Part shown: positions 48,540 to 62,650 of the stretch, piece after piece
Position numbering within the stretch: the first letter of the stretch is position 1
How the letters are laid out: each line of letters begins with the position of its first letter
From: Blasia pusilla
Lineage: Eukaryota > Marchantiophyta > Marchantiopsida > Blasiales
Direction: 5' to 3'
DNA length: 64,000 nucleotides
NCBI GenBank assembly: GCA_050084515.1
Contig: CM114273.1
Span: forward strand, 26,660,001-26,724,000
Notes under the pieces: model-generated
Seen by the model: the letters and a program-made list of their open reading frames with translations, nothing else
Database searches by the model: none
What the model was told of the DNA's origin: nothing
Made by a program: the position numbers and the translations under genes

Positions 48540-50835
48540 AGAGCACAGCGGTCCTCTTCTGTTTGTCCCTCGGCCTCGAGGGTTATGGGAACACTGTTTC
48601 TTCCTTTCCCTTTCCTCTTTCACTCTCTCCTCTTTCTTCTTTCACTTTCTTTGATGTTCAAGCTTTGGCCTTTACCTCCACGCTCATTTCGTTCATTCAT
48701 GCTTTAATGCAGCCGCCAAATTCTCCTCTCCTCTCGGTACGTGCCAGCCCAGTGAGTGAGTGAGTGCATGGACTTTCTAACAAAGTTTTGTTTTAATTTA
48801 TGTGTTGCATTGAATTTTTCTGAATGTTGGCTGTTTTATTAAACAAAGAAGTTTTTAAGGTGTTCTATGTTGAAGGGAAATCATCAATTCTCCCCTTAAG
48901 AGAGTGCTGGGTTTTTTCTTCGTTTGTATAGAGGTTAATCTGAATGAAAGTAGGAAGTGACGGCTACTTAATCTGAACAGGCTTCAATGGAATGGTTGCT
49001 ATGAGGTATGCAAAGGTCATGTTAGTTTGGTTGTGGTGATAGTTTTTGGCAAATGGCCATGGTTAGAGATGGAGGAGACGTAGGGGGTGAAAAGATATAA
49101 AGTGATGAGGGAATTCCTAAAGGAGGAGAGATGAGGAAGAAATGATGAGGGAACTTGGCAAAACACATGGATGAAAATGAAGATGGTAGGAGGTCAAATT
49201 TGGCATAACATCAAGAAAACTAGGCATTTTGAATTGAATTCATCATGACTAGCACGAATGAAAAGAAATGCGGGGATTCCTAAAGAACTAAATTCATCTC
49301 AAATCGAATGAGGTATTGAAAGCATGATTCCTTGGAGTAAGTCTAGACTTTTGCAAAGCCTTTGCATCTCTCGCAACCGTGATGTACCTCAAGAATCTAT
49401 GATGCCGAAATGTTTCAATCCAATGGAGATATGTTGTCTACAATGTTACTCTACAAAGAATCCTAATCTATACTATGAACAAAGGAGCGGATTTTCAAAT
49501 GGTGACAAGGGAGAATTCATCACGTGTCTTTTGAATCGTGCAGGGGTAGGGTGGCATTTAGGGATATCATGGATATGGGGCATTCAAGTAATAGGACCAT
49601 GCAGTGGACCGTGTCCCCTCACGGGTCCTAACAAGTACTCACTAACCACACATTGAGAGCACAACACGCTCCCTCCACAAATCTCTATCGTGAATGTTTC
49701 ATGCAAATAGGCTACGTTTTGGAACAACAAATAAAAAAAAAAAAACCATGTGTTGAACTCTTGGAAATCATACCTTTTCGCACTTTCGAGCGTGGATTCT
49801 TGGGCTTGATCCTCACACATATTTTTAATCGATCTTCCTTCTTATTATCGTTGCTGTTCCTCCTCCTTTGTGTTGGATCAATCATGACAACTGGATCCCT
49901 ATTCATCACGTTTTGGGTTCGTGGTGTATTTATTTATTTATTCATTATCCATCCACAAAGAGCAACCCATCTAAACGATGTAGTGTAGGAGTTCACTTAT
50001 GGAAATCATTATGGGAGATCGTAATCATGCAATTAGGTGGTTATTTTGGTGCAGCTTCTTTATCATTCCAAGGCCATCAATCCACTCTAATCGACTCGAT
50101 GGGTAATCATAGGAACTATATCTTTCTTCAAAACTCGATCCGTCCTTGCGATTCTACATTCTTGAGGAGGAGGATAATAATCACCTTACGATGCCATCAT
50201 TAGGACGTGATTGTGAGTTATAACGGAAGAACATTGTGGGTTATTTTATTTTATTTTTCATCTTTAAGTATATTTCAAAGTTCGATTGCTGTTTTAATAA
50301 TAGGGGTTAGAGTAAGATGCGGCGGAATTTAATGTTTTAAAGGAAGAAATTAGTAGGCCATTACCAAGTGGTAGGCCAGATATTTGTTCAAAACATTTAC
50401 TAGGCTCGATTAATGCGAAAAAGAAAAAGAAAATAGGGTCCGCCTCTTAAAACGTGGCAACCAACCCCTGCATTTATTTTTTAATTTAAAAGAAAAACAA
50501 AAACTTTCTTAGAACTACATGCAAAGGGGGACGGTTCCAACAAAGTCTTTCATTGTTTGATGGAGTAACAACAAACTTCTTTTATCACCTTTTCTTACTT
50601 ATTTTAAAGTTTATAAAAAAGTTATATTTCTGCAAACACATTTAAAAGAAACCGTTGTGTCCAACTCCAAAAATTCTTTTGGAATACTCTCGTAGCTGGA
50701 TTCTTTTTATCAAATTTTCATCTAATAAAAATATTACAAGACGACCAATGAACAACTAAGGGACATGGGTGTGATTTGAATCCATGATGTTTCAAGAGGA
50801 GAGGAAGGGAACGAAAGGATGGAATCACAAAGGAA
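48540..50835. other. Unassigned spacer
   Basis: Overlapping frames of up to 111 codons around 49324-50203 show no motif and no consistent splice structure. No element ends recognised. Confidence 0.4.
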
Positions 50836-50837
50836 TG

Positions 50838-51187
50838 GCGATTGTTGACTTTGCTAGTAAGGCTGGGAGGAACTGCTGGAAATGAACCCAAACACACACA
50901 ACCACATCACCACAAGCCATGCGACACCTAAATTCAATATAGCTCTGGTGAAATATGCAGCACCCTAGCTAGCTCTTGCTTGCAGCGATGTACTAAGAAG
51001 AGATGAAAGTGGTGATTGTTGACTTTGAAAGTAAGGCTGGGAGGAACTGCTGGAAATGAACCCAAACAAACACAACCACATTACCACAAGCCATGCGACA
51101 CCTAAATTCAATATAGCTATGGTGAAATATGGAGCATCCTAGCTACCTCTTGCTTGCAGCGATGTAATGCGAAGAGATGAAAGTCCA
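50838..51187. repeat. Tandem duplication, two ~174-bp copies
   Basis: Copy 1 is about 50838-51013 and copy 2 about 51012-51187. Both contain GATTGTTGACTTTG, AAGGCTGGGAGGAACTGC, CCATGCGACACCTAAATTC and CTTGCTTGCAGCGATGTA in the same order. A handful of substitutions separate them, so the duplication is fairly recent. Non-coding. Confidence 0.93.
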
Positions 51188-54100
51188 ATTACGTGGTAAT
51201 AGTATTATAGTAGTGGGTGGCACTAGTGAGACTCAATAACGATTGTGATTAGGGTCTTGGAGAAACGAGAAATAATAATAAATGATATAATGAAGAGTCG
51301 TGAGTTGAGTGGAGGTCTCGGAGGACTTAGAGTTTAAGAGGCGGAAAATAATTATATGCGAGATTTGGAACAAGCTCTCCCACATTATATGTGAGGCGTA
51401 TAAGGGATTAAGGATGGGTGGGAATCGCCGCCAAAGTAACCATTTTATCCGGGTTTGGTACAATGGAGTAATAATAAGGGGTTACACAAACGTATATTTT
51501 TTATTATGTGTTCTCACCCCCTCCCACCCCCCAAAATAAATGGCACGACACTGGACCTCGGTGCTCTAGAGTTAAAGGTGTAAGTAATAGTAGGCCCAAG
51601 GAAAAGATATTTTGGAAAGAGGAGAAAAATTCAAGGTATTTGCTGCTTCATACGATCTATGGGGAGTAATAGTGCCAAGCTATGGCCATGGGGTGCTTCA
51701 AAGGTCCATAAGCTAAAAAGAGAAAAAAAACTTGGGAAAGTGGGTGAAAATAATTGGAAATCTACTCTCTCTAGCAAAGATTTATTTGGTTCAAGAGATT
51801 CAGACATAGAGTCTTAACCCCCATCATGGTCGTTAGTTTCTACATCTTCAGATTTTTCCAGGCCAATTTTTTTCTTGGTATTGCTGGCTTCCAATGGTTT
51901 TATTTCTTTTATTTATTTATGATCAGATCTCTATTACCATCCCTGAAACATCTTGAAATTGAGCAAGGTTAGTAAGAAATAATCCAATGAATGTTGTAGG
52001 TTTGTGTTGCCAATCCCCACAAGAATTTCCAATGATTGTATTTGAGTTGTGTAAGGTACATGGAATGTTATGAGCGCTACATGCACTTGAGTTTTGGACC
52101 TCATGCTAGATTTTATGGAGTTACATCTATATTGTTATTTTAGGTGTACCTCGTCAACGATGACATCCTTCCACTCGATATGTGGTGTCAACTACGCTCT
52201 CCCCCCTCTTTAAAAATCGTCACTACCAAATCTTCAATTTCTAGTTATTTTTTCGGCAGAAGTGTATGGTAAATCGTGCAATGGTTGGGTACCTTACTAG
52301 TAACCTTGAAAGGAGGCTCCACTTGGTATAATTATTGGTGTACAATTGATGTGGTTAGATCACCTTGACATCCTAAAAAAACACATGACAAAAAGGGATG
52401 CAGAGGACGTTGAAAATTTTGCAAAGAGGCCAGACTTGGAAGTGTCGATTGATCATGTCAGCCCCAAACTCCCAATGGATGTGTATGGTATTACTATCAC
52501 CAATCCAATGAAAGAAAAGATTTTATGGTTACGATCTTAACATTGTGCTCTAAAATGACAGCAAGAAAATTTATTTATCACTCTTTGGATGAAAAAATGA
52601 AAAATAAAAATTGCTCTCTCTTATGCAAAGGAAAACAAAGGGCCTAAAGACCACGGCTTCAAGAGTAAAAGGTGTTTTCCTCTATAACTTACCATCTCGT
52701 GTTGTCTAGTTCCCACGTCATTAATATACCATGAATATTCCCGCTCCATGACTAATAAGGAGATGATACGGGTCAAAGATGAAGGTAGTGGACTTTGGAC
52801 ACCGTGGTTGAGTTAGGAATATAGGTTGAGTTAGGAATCAAGGACAAAAGCAAACTAGGGGTTGGAAGTTGGTTTCTGAAATGGTGTCCTTTACATTTCC
52901 GTTTATATTACGTGGCAATTAAATAGTCCTTAACTCTCGTGCACGTTCACCTCATGCCTAAATAGTGTGGCCTAAACGCAATCAATCATCATTTTTCTTC
53001 TATGGATGTTGTACAAACATCCTCGTATTTATGTCCTCGAAGATGAACTCAATTATAAGAATTTTAAATGCCCGGAAAATAGTAATATTTGCAGTGGAGT
53101 AAAATAATAAATTTACAATCATTTCCGCAAAGAAAATGCAATTATTGCATTAAAAAACTCGCGAATGTCGAGAGTACATACACTCCGAGAGAAAGGGGTC
53201 CACGACAGCATGACTCCTCGCTTTATCCGATGGTCTACCCTAAAGCCTGAAAGTATTCGTCGGAACCGGAGGTCCATCCTATTTCCGTCCAAATGCAATA
53301 ACGTAATTATAATATCAAGGATATAATATAATAATATATAGCCTTCAAGCGGTCCGCGGTCATTCCAACAACACACATATTCCAGGTCACCGTCGATCGG
53401 TGCTATTTGTTGCCCCTTCTAACTAAAATAAATAAAAATAAAAGTCAATATTAACAAAAATCCGTAACTAAAAATAAAAGTTTTTTTCAATTTTCACGTT
53501 CAAACAAATTCTCTCTAAGGGAATGAACTTAAGCTGAAGGGTCAAACCCCAGATCTTGTCGTATTCTAGGCCTTCAAGGCTGCTTGCTTTAGCTTTATTT
53601 TCTCGTCGGAAAGTTGAAAATGCTTCTAACGTCGGCCGTTAAAATCGAGAGGTGCTAAAGTTAGCGTTTTCCCAGTCAGATAGTGCGAACGGAAAGCTCA
53701 GAAGGCCGGCCAAATTAGGCTACTTTTTATCGCATCTAATGGTTCGTTCGAGCGTCAGTTTGTGTGAAGGTGATTTTTTTAATTGTTTTAAATACATGTA
53801 AGTGGAAATACGGTTCGACTGAGTTGATCGATGGGGACGATCAATGGATTTTTTTCCACGCAATTACGTTGGGTCCCCGGGGAGTATTGCGATAGTGTAC
53901 TTACACATAAGTTTTAAGAAAATACTCCGAATCTTTAAATGGTGTGAGTTGAGGAATGAATTTTCATTTAAAAAATTAGGTGTATCTTTATTGGAACATT
54001 AACTTTTTTTTTTAATTAAGAGTGATTTTATTGTAATTTAACAATTCCCCCTTTGTGTGTAGTAGAAATAAGATTTTGGAAAAAGTGTTGAGAAGGAAAT

Positions 54101-56040
54101 GGAGAATAAAGCTCAAGGATCACTTTTCTTGTTGCAATACTCTCTTCTAAGATTAGTGCAAGCCAGGATTGAGGGTAACACTCAAGTGGAGCTTGCAGCA
54201 AATATAAAACTTGTAGGGTGGGAGAAACGTTCTACTGCCGATATCAAACTTGAGAAACTATCTAGTAGACGCACTGGTAAAAATATTAGACCAACGCCAT
54301 TTTCATGTTAGCCTTTTTGCATTCTCAAACATATTTGGGTCTCCATGTTATATGCTTTTCCCATTTCATTTATGCAACCTGGTTGCACCTTGCTGTTTGT
54401 TTAAGGAGGCCATTAGATTTTTGTTATGTGTAAACCTTACGGTGTAATTGGTGTGGATCTTGATTTACTTGACTTGATTATGAATACTCAGAAACTTAAC
54501 TTGGTTTCCAACTCCCATAGTGTTTATGTTCACATTCACGAGAGTCGTAAAAGTTGCTATTGTTTGTTTGTTATTCGATGAAGTGTACTCAAGGTGATCA
54601 CAAAGGGTTTTAGGTGTTAGAAAGTTTAAAGTGTGACCTTTGCTTATTTGATTGACTTAGCTATGTATGATACTTGCTCCTTTTGTGGTCAACTCAAGTG
54701 ATATTTGTGACTCTCAGCATTGGCTATCCATAACTTTGATATCTAGTTGCAATAAATCCTTCCCTCCCCTAAATCATAAGTCAATATGCCCCACATTGAG
54801 TCCTTGCCTAAATGGCTTCCATGATATTAAGAATTCCTATGCCCTAGCATAAATAAGTCCATGTCAATGAAATTATTGAATACTCTCAAGCATATGTATA
54901 AAATTAATTGAATAAATATACTATTATCAAGGTTATGGGTTAAGGAAAGTTGGTCTATGGAACCACGCACCCGGTTTTTCTTTCAAAATCAGTATTTATG
55001 ATCTCTTGTTATTTGACTTTCTTATCGAAAGTTTATTTCATTTTATTTACGGCCTCTACATACAAGTGCAGTTTTCGGTTTTCTTCATGAAACCTATCGA
55101 GGTGGACTTCACCCACCGCTCTCCGTTCACGGTATTTTCTCACACGGGTGTGATTTTCTTCGCCTCTCAAAGGGATTCCACGTTGGTTATAGTTATAATT
55201 AAGATTTAATCATCCCTTAAACAAGTAATATTAAAAACTAGGGACCATCAAGCAAAGCACCTTCTAAGGTGAACATCTCACACAATTTCTTTTGGTGATG
55301 GACTCATGGAGGAGGAGGAGGAGGAGGAGTGAATTAGGCTTTTGGGTTGTGCAGCAAAATAGTCTCACCACCTAATTGTTGGCACAACTATGGCAACGTT
55401 CCCCCCCACTCTCCTTAAGCCTTCCGCGCGCAACTTTATTGCATAGAAAACGTGAGACGTGGTCATCTAAGATATTGCCATAGCAAAGAACCATCCGCTT
55501 TGGAGGAATGAATGAATGAGGGAGTGAATGAATGAAGGAGAAGATGGATGAAATACATTCCCCGACAGATCTACCCATGATATCCTCGCCATACTTTCGA
55601 ATCGGACAAGCGATAAATAAGAGGGGGAAAAAAGTGAGAATGATGACAAGTATTTTTGGATTTACAAAAAATGAATAAACCTTTTGTTTCGAACTCACGA
55701 TAAAAAGTAGGGTTACGTTATTGTTGTATCGCTTACAATTGAAAAAAAGAAGAAACCTATCGCACCACATGGCACCACAAAGTAGAATGGTGTAAGAAGA
55801 AAACGTTAAATATGTTTCCGTTTGTACGTTTTATTTGGTACGAAGTGAAAAACCCGTGTGAAGGGAAAACTTGAGCTTGGATTTCTTCATGTACCAAGCG
55901 CTGTAAAAAGCGAGGGCTACTAAGTTTGGAAAGAAGTTTGGAGGGCTAAGCGGAAATGCGCAAATAGGAAAAGAATAAAGAGAAAAAACAAATATTGTGC
56001 TGAAAAGGCCTTGAAAAGGAGAATCTAGGACGTCCAGTGT
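51188..56040. other. AT-rich unassigned region
   Basis: No protein-like frame with supporting motifs. A (GGA)n-like run of about seven units is at 55311-55329. The 64-codon frame at 52346-52537 and the 70-codon frame at 54099-54308 are unrecognised. Probably repeat-derived intergenic DNA. Confidence 0.4.
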
Positions 56041-59000
56041 TTTACTCGCACCTTTAATTATGCGTTTTATTGGCAGGGCAGGACAGAAATTTTCGAAATG
56101 TCCGAGTCTCATTATTTTCTCCTTTTCATTTAATTTGGGTGATTATTCAGTCGACTCAAGTTGGTTCTTACCACCGTTCCATTCCCCTGATGAGTTTTAT
56201 AATGGAGCCTGCTGCCCGGGTCTGCATGCTCCCTGGCCTGCCCCGCTCGCAGGCTGGCGGGAAAGTTTACCCGACGGCTTTTGCTTTTGACTTTCGCTGG
56301 CAACTTAGACCAGTGAGTTTAGCGGGTTGTTTGGCGCGGAGACTGGGTCCTACTGCTTGCAGAGCTGTATCCACAAATGCCGCTGTTATCCGTCCATACG
56401 TTCTCCCGTCAGCGGGCGTACGCAGCTTTGTTTACTTACACGGCGTACTGTACATGCGCTCGTAGCAGTCGAACTGCTCCCACGGATGTCGTCCGGCGAA
56501 CGCAGTGTGTTTACCGTTGAGGCAAGGACGAAAGCGGCGGGATTTGAACGGGGGCCGGGCGGCAATGCCCACGGACATGCGATGGGGGAAACGTAGAAGG
56601 TATCTCCGTCACAGTAGAAGATCCTCCCTCCTGCATGGTGCGGGGGCCACAGTCGTTGGTATGGGAGGATGGATGGCGCTAACTGAGTAGACGAGGTTAG
56701 AATAGCGGGAGGCCAGAGTAGCGGTAACTGGGGTAAGCAGCGAGAAGCCGGAGGGTAGTTATTTATGCGATGTTCTTTTGGGGAAACGCGGAGCGGGCTG
56801 AGCACTGGTCGCTGCCAGCGGCGCCGCTGCCATATTCTGCAGAGGGTGGGTGCAGGGCATGAGGGAGCTAGCTGTCCCCAGAAGAAGCCCAGCGCCAGTG
56901 GGCGTCCGTCCGTCCGTCCGTCCGTCCGTCCGTCGTCCCGGGAAAAACGAAGGAAGAAAAAAATAATGAATGGAAGGGCAGCAGCAGAGGAGAGGAGAGG
57001 GTCGGATGAGGAGGACGACGACACGTACGCGAGGGACCTGGCGGAGGAGCTAAGGACGGCGACGTAGCGGGAGGGCCGGACAGGCTGGTTCGATTTGAGC
57101 ATCGAGGAATGGGGAGGGAGCGACGGCACGAACGGAGGGGAGTATTGTTCGGTTTCGAGATGACGTGGGCGACAGAGTAGAGAGCGAGGTAGAGACTAAT
57201 GTAGAGAAGTCACGGACGACAGGATCGTTCTCTTCTCGTCTGGCTGCGTCGTGGGGCAGTGGGACCCGCCCACTCCACTCCACGGCCGCTATACCTCCCT
57301 CACGATGTGTGCCGTCCCCGTCTCCCCCACCCCGAGTCACCACTGTCACTGTGTCGCCATTCTTCCCAGCCACGCCCGCGTGCCAGCCATGGATCGGCCC
57401 CTCTTCAGCAGCCACGGATGGAAGGAAACAGGCTTCGTGAGTCCGGGGGCAGCAGCGGCCTAGACCGTCCTTTCTCCTCCTCCCTATACAGCAGGGCTGG
57501 TCCGCATCGCCGCTGCACCGGGAGCCCTTCCGCGAGGCCCCATACTACTCTCTTTACACCTCGCCTTGATCTCGTTACTTTTGTTGGCCCCGCCTGTTCA
57601 CCCTGGGAAGAGACCCGAAGGATTGCGCTGGTGTGCGAGTGTGTGGGGGGCGCGGTGCTGTGAGGACGAGGAGATCGTCTCGCAAAGCAGCGAGAGGAAA
57701 GGCAGTTCCGTCAGATCAGGATAACCTGACCTTGTGTGTTAGAGAACGCGAGGAGATCGAGATACGAACGTGACGACAGCCAGTTCGACATGCGCATCGG
57801 TGGATCGTAGTCTCGGCGTGGGGAGATTCATCGTGCCGCACAGGGCAAGACCGAGAGAGGAATGAAGAAGCGTGGGGAGCCCGTCCAATATGGTGGTCTC
57901 CGCGTGGAACGAATGTAAGCCGTGGAGTTTTCCTCACTCCCGAATCTAGAAGCGTTTGGTAGAAGCCCCTACTCGGTGGATGCGGGAGTTTTATGTGATT
58001 TGGAGGTTCAGTGAACTGGCAAAGCTCGTTCCGGCGGCGACTTATTCTTCTCCTAACCTATTACTTTTAGTTCGGATTTCTTTGATCTCGAGCCACCTCA
58101 GATCCAACTTCTGACAGTGGAAAATTAGCCAGCCTGCAAGTATGCGAAGATCGCCAACGTGTTAGTGGAATGATATGTGACAGCGTCCGCGGGTATACGA
58201 AAACTTCTCTCCTCGGGTAACTTTTGGAGGTCGTTGACAGGGTTACCACTTGGAACTCAGGGCTTCGTTCCTGGTAAGGTTCTTGGTCTCAACAGTCGTC
58301 CAAGATTCTAAATTTCTGGGGAGAAACGAGGAGGACAGACGGTGTGATGATCCCTCAAGATTGGATTGACTGACATTTTCAGACTCACAGAGCCCCGGAC
58401 ACAAAAGCTTAAGGTAGACTGGATTTGTCACCGGTCTCGTTCTTTGAGTTCCCTCGAAGATGCGTCTTGGACACGTCAATTGAATCGATTCATGCTCCTT
58501 GAGTGATTAGATCATATGCACTTGCCCAGAGTGAGACTGAGGTTGATCAGCGACAGAAAAGTCTCAGAATTTTTTTGAAGATGTTTGTCGGCGACTAACT
58601 CAGTCGACTTAGTCATAGTAGATGACCGGAGGCAGATGCTGCAGACTTGGGCCGTTCTTAGGGAATATAGCAGGTACTTTTGGACGATTCTCGTTTGGTT
58701 CGCTCGGTTGATATGCGTCATTGGAGCAGTTGCTTCTCCGATTTCATTCGGATTGAGTTTGGAATTTCCGCGGACCGAGGTTGAAACGCAGTCCTGTTTG
58801 GTACCGTAAGGTCACTAGGTCAGTCAGTGGTCTTGATCCCCTGCGTCCATTTCCGGGGCCTTCTGCTTCCGTGAGAGTTGCACCCGACCAACACAGTAAG
58901 TCGCGTATGTGCAACCATTTGGCTGAAGATGGGCATCAGACAGTTCGTCCTTCATTCGAAAGTCATCAGGATGCCCATCCAGGCAACCCGTACTCCAGGA

Positions 59001-59854
59001 GCTAGTGTGCACGAGCCCTGTGGTAACTCGCTTGTAGAGCCGCTCAAGCGCGGGCCTCTAGATGCCTGCCAGTTACCCTCTTGAGATACCTGGGCATTTC
59101 CACTGACCTTATCTGACACTGGTAAACTTGTGTTGTTGCGTAGAGTTGGTATTGAGATCTAGTCGTAGAAGCTTTAAATACGGAGAATTACGTGGTACCA
59201 CGTGTGGCGGATAGCTGTGGTGTCCTCCGGGAAAATGGTTCGTGTTCGTCTTAGCTGGCGAAGATATGACACGATACTTCGTAAGAGACCCCCAGTGTAG
59301 ATCTCAAGCTTCATACATCCTTGTCGTCTATTGATAGGAGGAGTTTTGCATATTCAGCGGCCTGGTTACATGCCCTCACAACTCATTGATGTCCTCTTTT
59401 TCAGATGAATTGAAGCAGTCGTGGATGGAGATTAGTCTAATCTCAGAGCAGACGGGAGCTGCTACTGATTCGAAGATCTCTTGCTGGAGCAAGTTCCCAG
59501 TGTTCAGAGCACTCGTTGAAGACAGTTCCAAGGGAGAAGGAATGGGATGTTACGGGAGGTTGCTACCACAAATGTAGAGATCTTAGTGAACCTAACTCCA
59601 ACTGTCATTGGAGGTCGGGGAACGCAGGTAAATGTTTGCGGGTTCACATGAAGTTTGCAAATGCGGGATAATGCGGCATCCCTCAGTTAACCGAGAACGG
59701 CTCCTAGCAGACTGAGCTGATGGCTCTGTAGTCCTCTGAGAGAGCTTAGTTTGGAGGCGCACCGTTACGTGAAGGATTTGTTTCCATCAAGTCGCCGGCT
59801 GCAATCTCAGCGAGTGTATCAACCGCAGCCAGGAAACGTAAAAGTGCTTACAAG
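56041..59854 (+). other. GC-rich region upstream of the SINAT gene
   Basis: GC and CpG rise from about 56.2 kb and stay high to about 57.9 kb. A (CGTC)n run of about eight units lies at 56903-56934. Many overlapping frames (up to 247 codons on the minus strand at 56386-57129) reflect low stop-codon frequency in GC-rich DNA and lack motifs. The region may contain the promoter and a spliced 5' UTR of the downstream gene, which is not determinable here. Confidence 0.4.
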
Positions 59855-61268
59855 ATGGCACCTCCAAGTGCAGCTTGTACAGAGGTGCTCGAGTCACCTT
59901 CCAGGAAAGGTGAAACACCTTCGAGTGTTACCGAAGTGGAGTTAAATTTCATTCCCAAGATTTCGCTGTCTGCCCCAGGGAAACCAGGGGCTACTCCTGC
60001 CAGCAGCGTCCATGAACTGCTCGAATGCCCTGTGTGCACCAACTCTATGTATCCTCCTATCCATCAGGTCAGCAACTTCTTTCATGTCAGCTCACCTTCT
60101 CACGAGCAGTGCTGTATATCATGGCCGGTCTCCTGTTCATCTGTGGCGGGCATCCTGACCTCTTGAGTTGCATTTCATCTCTTCACTAGGGTGAGGGTAG
60201 TGTCTAGCCGGTTGGTTTATGACAGGATCACAAGGTGATTATGGATGCATTGTGAGTGAAGAAAACGAGTGGATCTCTGGATCTAACTGTGGTGGGGTTG
60301 GGCTGGAGGTACCCATGTTGATGGTCTTATTCTAAGAATCCAAGAACTTCCAGATGGTTTACGTCCTATTGAAACTATGTTCTCGAAAATCTCATTCTGA
60401 ATGTGATCCACCTTGTGCAGTGTCCAAATGGCCACACTCTCTGCTCCAACTGCAAATTGAGAGTTCACAATCGGTGCCCGACCTGTAGATATGAGCTTGG
60501 AAACATACGGTGCTTAGCTTTGGAGAAAGTTGCAGAATCTCTGGAACTCCCCTGCAGATATCAGAGTCTGGGATGCCCAGAAATCTTCCCATACTACAGC
60601 AAGCTCAAGCATGAAGCCCAGTGCTCCTTCAGGCCATACAACTGCCCGTATGCTGGATCAGAATGTTCGGTCACCGGAGACATTGCATCCTTAGTGGCAC
60701 ATTTGAGAGACGAGCACAAAGTGGATATGCATAATGGATGCACATTTAATCACCGATATGTCAAGTCCAACCCCCAAGAGGTTGAAAACGCTACTTGGAT
60801 GCTAACGGTGAGGAATTGGTTCTTTTTGTGGCTTTTTTGTGTCTTCAGCTTTACCAATGGAGGACTTCTCTGTCTTGAACGTGTATTTATTGAGTCTCAG
60901 TTTTTACATGATTGCTCCCTGAACACTTCATCTTTGTTTGTGGTTAGGTATTCAACTGCTTTGGACAGCACTTCTGCCTCCATTTTGAGGCATTTCAGCT
61001 AGGTATGGCACCTGTATATATGGCATTTCTCCGATTCATGGGTGATGACAATGAGGCAAAAAACTTCAGTTACAGCTTGGAAGTTGGTGCCAATGGTAGA
61101 AAACATATTTGGCAGGGTGTACCAAGGAGCATCCGTGACAGCCATAGAAAGGTCCGGGATAGCCATGATGGCCTCATCATACAAAGGAACATGGCTCTCT
61201 TCTTCTCAGGTGGTGACCGGAAAGAGTTGAAGTTGAGAGTAACTGGCCGGATATGGAAAGAACAATGA
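59855..61268 (+). CDS. SINAT: SINA/SIAH-type RING E3 ubiquitin ligase (3 exons)
   Basis: Transfers ubiquitin from an E2 to target proteins; plant SINATs act in hormone, autophagy and stress signalling. Exons 59855-60067, 60421-60807 and 60948-61268 have GT-AG borders, all in phase 0. They give 921 nt and 306 aa, the normal SINAT length. A variable N-terminus is followed by a RING finger (about residues 57-94: LECPVCTNSMYPP, CPNGHTLCSNCK, RCPTC), then a SIAH-type double zinc finger (about 116-172: CRYQSLGC, HEAQC, CPYAGSEC, HLRDEH) and a TRAF-like substrate-binding domain from FGQHFCLHFEAFQ to the end. The end GRIWKEQ fits family members. All RING ligands are present and no stop interrupts it, so it is probably functional. 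The start is the first Met after in-frame upstream sequence with no similarity; a different upstream exon is possible. Confidence 0.96.
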
Positions 61269-62650
61269 TACCAGCAGGGAATCATCTTTTGTGTGATAGC
61301 ACTAAAAATTCTTTGTGTAGCTTGCAGCTCCTCCTTCAGGGGCCACTAGGTATGGGGCTATCTTGTAACTTTATTCTACCATTATGCCTGTGGAAGTCCA
61401 CCCTGATATGTGGACACCTACAGTGAGCGACTCTAAAGCCTGCTTAACTTCAGTACTACTAACAAGGTAGATCAGGAAGAACGGATGCTAACAGTTTCAC
61501 CCTGCCTGGAATCCAAGGTTTCCTTGAGTCGTGAAGAGTACCTCGGTCATCCCTAGTCATGATCAAGGAATGTTGTCTTTTCTTTCCAACGTTCTTTCTG
61601 AATGGAAATGGACTAAGCGCTACATCTAAAGCTTTGTATCTCTGCAAACTCCAGCGTTCTTGCTGTTGAATGTTTCTTTGAGATTCATTGCTTTAATATA
61701 TTCACAGATACAAGATTCAATTCACTAGTCCTGGCCTCAGGCAACCCCTCTCTTTGCCATGTTTTTTCTCAGTTAGTGCCATGCTGGAATCTCTGTTAAG
61801 GCAAGGTGCCACTTCCCAAAGTTACGTTTTTTAGGTCAAGATAACCTTATGTGATAGAGAGGTTATTTGAAATACTACATCATGCACCGTCATGATGGAA
61901 CCAACACTTTCAAGAATGAAATAGTTTGAATTGAACCTGTCCCATGTTTTCTACTGTTAAATTCTGGAGCCATAGCCATTGTTCATTCCACATTTTCAGG
62001 CCAAGGCCCCTTTTAACCTAACTACACATCTACGACCAACCCAATCACTGTTTAGCGTTCCAAGACCAACCACGTTTTTCAAAGCCACCACGTTTTTCAA
62101 AGTCCGAGTTGCACTGCATGCGACAGCAAAACCGCGGTCCTCCGGTGCTCTCGTGTCTAGAGGGGGGTGAGCATGAGCATGGGCCAATAAATGCTCTCCT
62201 GTGTCCGTGTGTTCTGGTTTTCTCCTCATCTTGTCCTTCCGCAGTGTCAAATGTGTTCGACTGCCGGTAGGACCACAGGTACGTCCCCGCTTGGGGTTTT
62301 GGAAACTGGACGTCAACGGTGCTTACGAGTTCTGTCAGCCACAAGACAGCTGTGTGAACTGGGTAGACGTAGGTCGAGTTTCTGTGCTCATCAATGTCGA
62401 CTGTCACTACGCGGAAATGTTATTAGTTATGTATCTGTTGCAGTGAGGAATAGACACACACCCAAGTCACACTGTACCCGAGCCTGCAACGGTCAGGAAG
62501 CAACAGGAAGCATCTGAACCAGGTGCACATACGGAAGCAAAGACAGTGAGCTGTGTCACTCGTCTTTAGAATTTGTAAGCAGCATTTGAAAATAAATGAA
62601 GTTTCCTTACGAGGCAGTCCGATCTGTGGGCACATGGACGGCTGACGGTC
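61269..62650 (+). other. SINAT 3' flank and spacer
   Basis: Follows the SINAT stop codon and includes its likely 3' UTR. A 17-bp direct repeat (CCACGTTTTTCAAAG) occurs twice at about 62068-62100. No other gene recognised. Confidence 0.45.

Noticed and set aside
56386-57129. 247-codon minus-strand frame upstream of SINAT
   Set aside because: GC-rich DNA with few stops; Ser/Pro/Arg-rich with no motif, and overlapping frames of similar size exist on the other strand.
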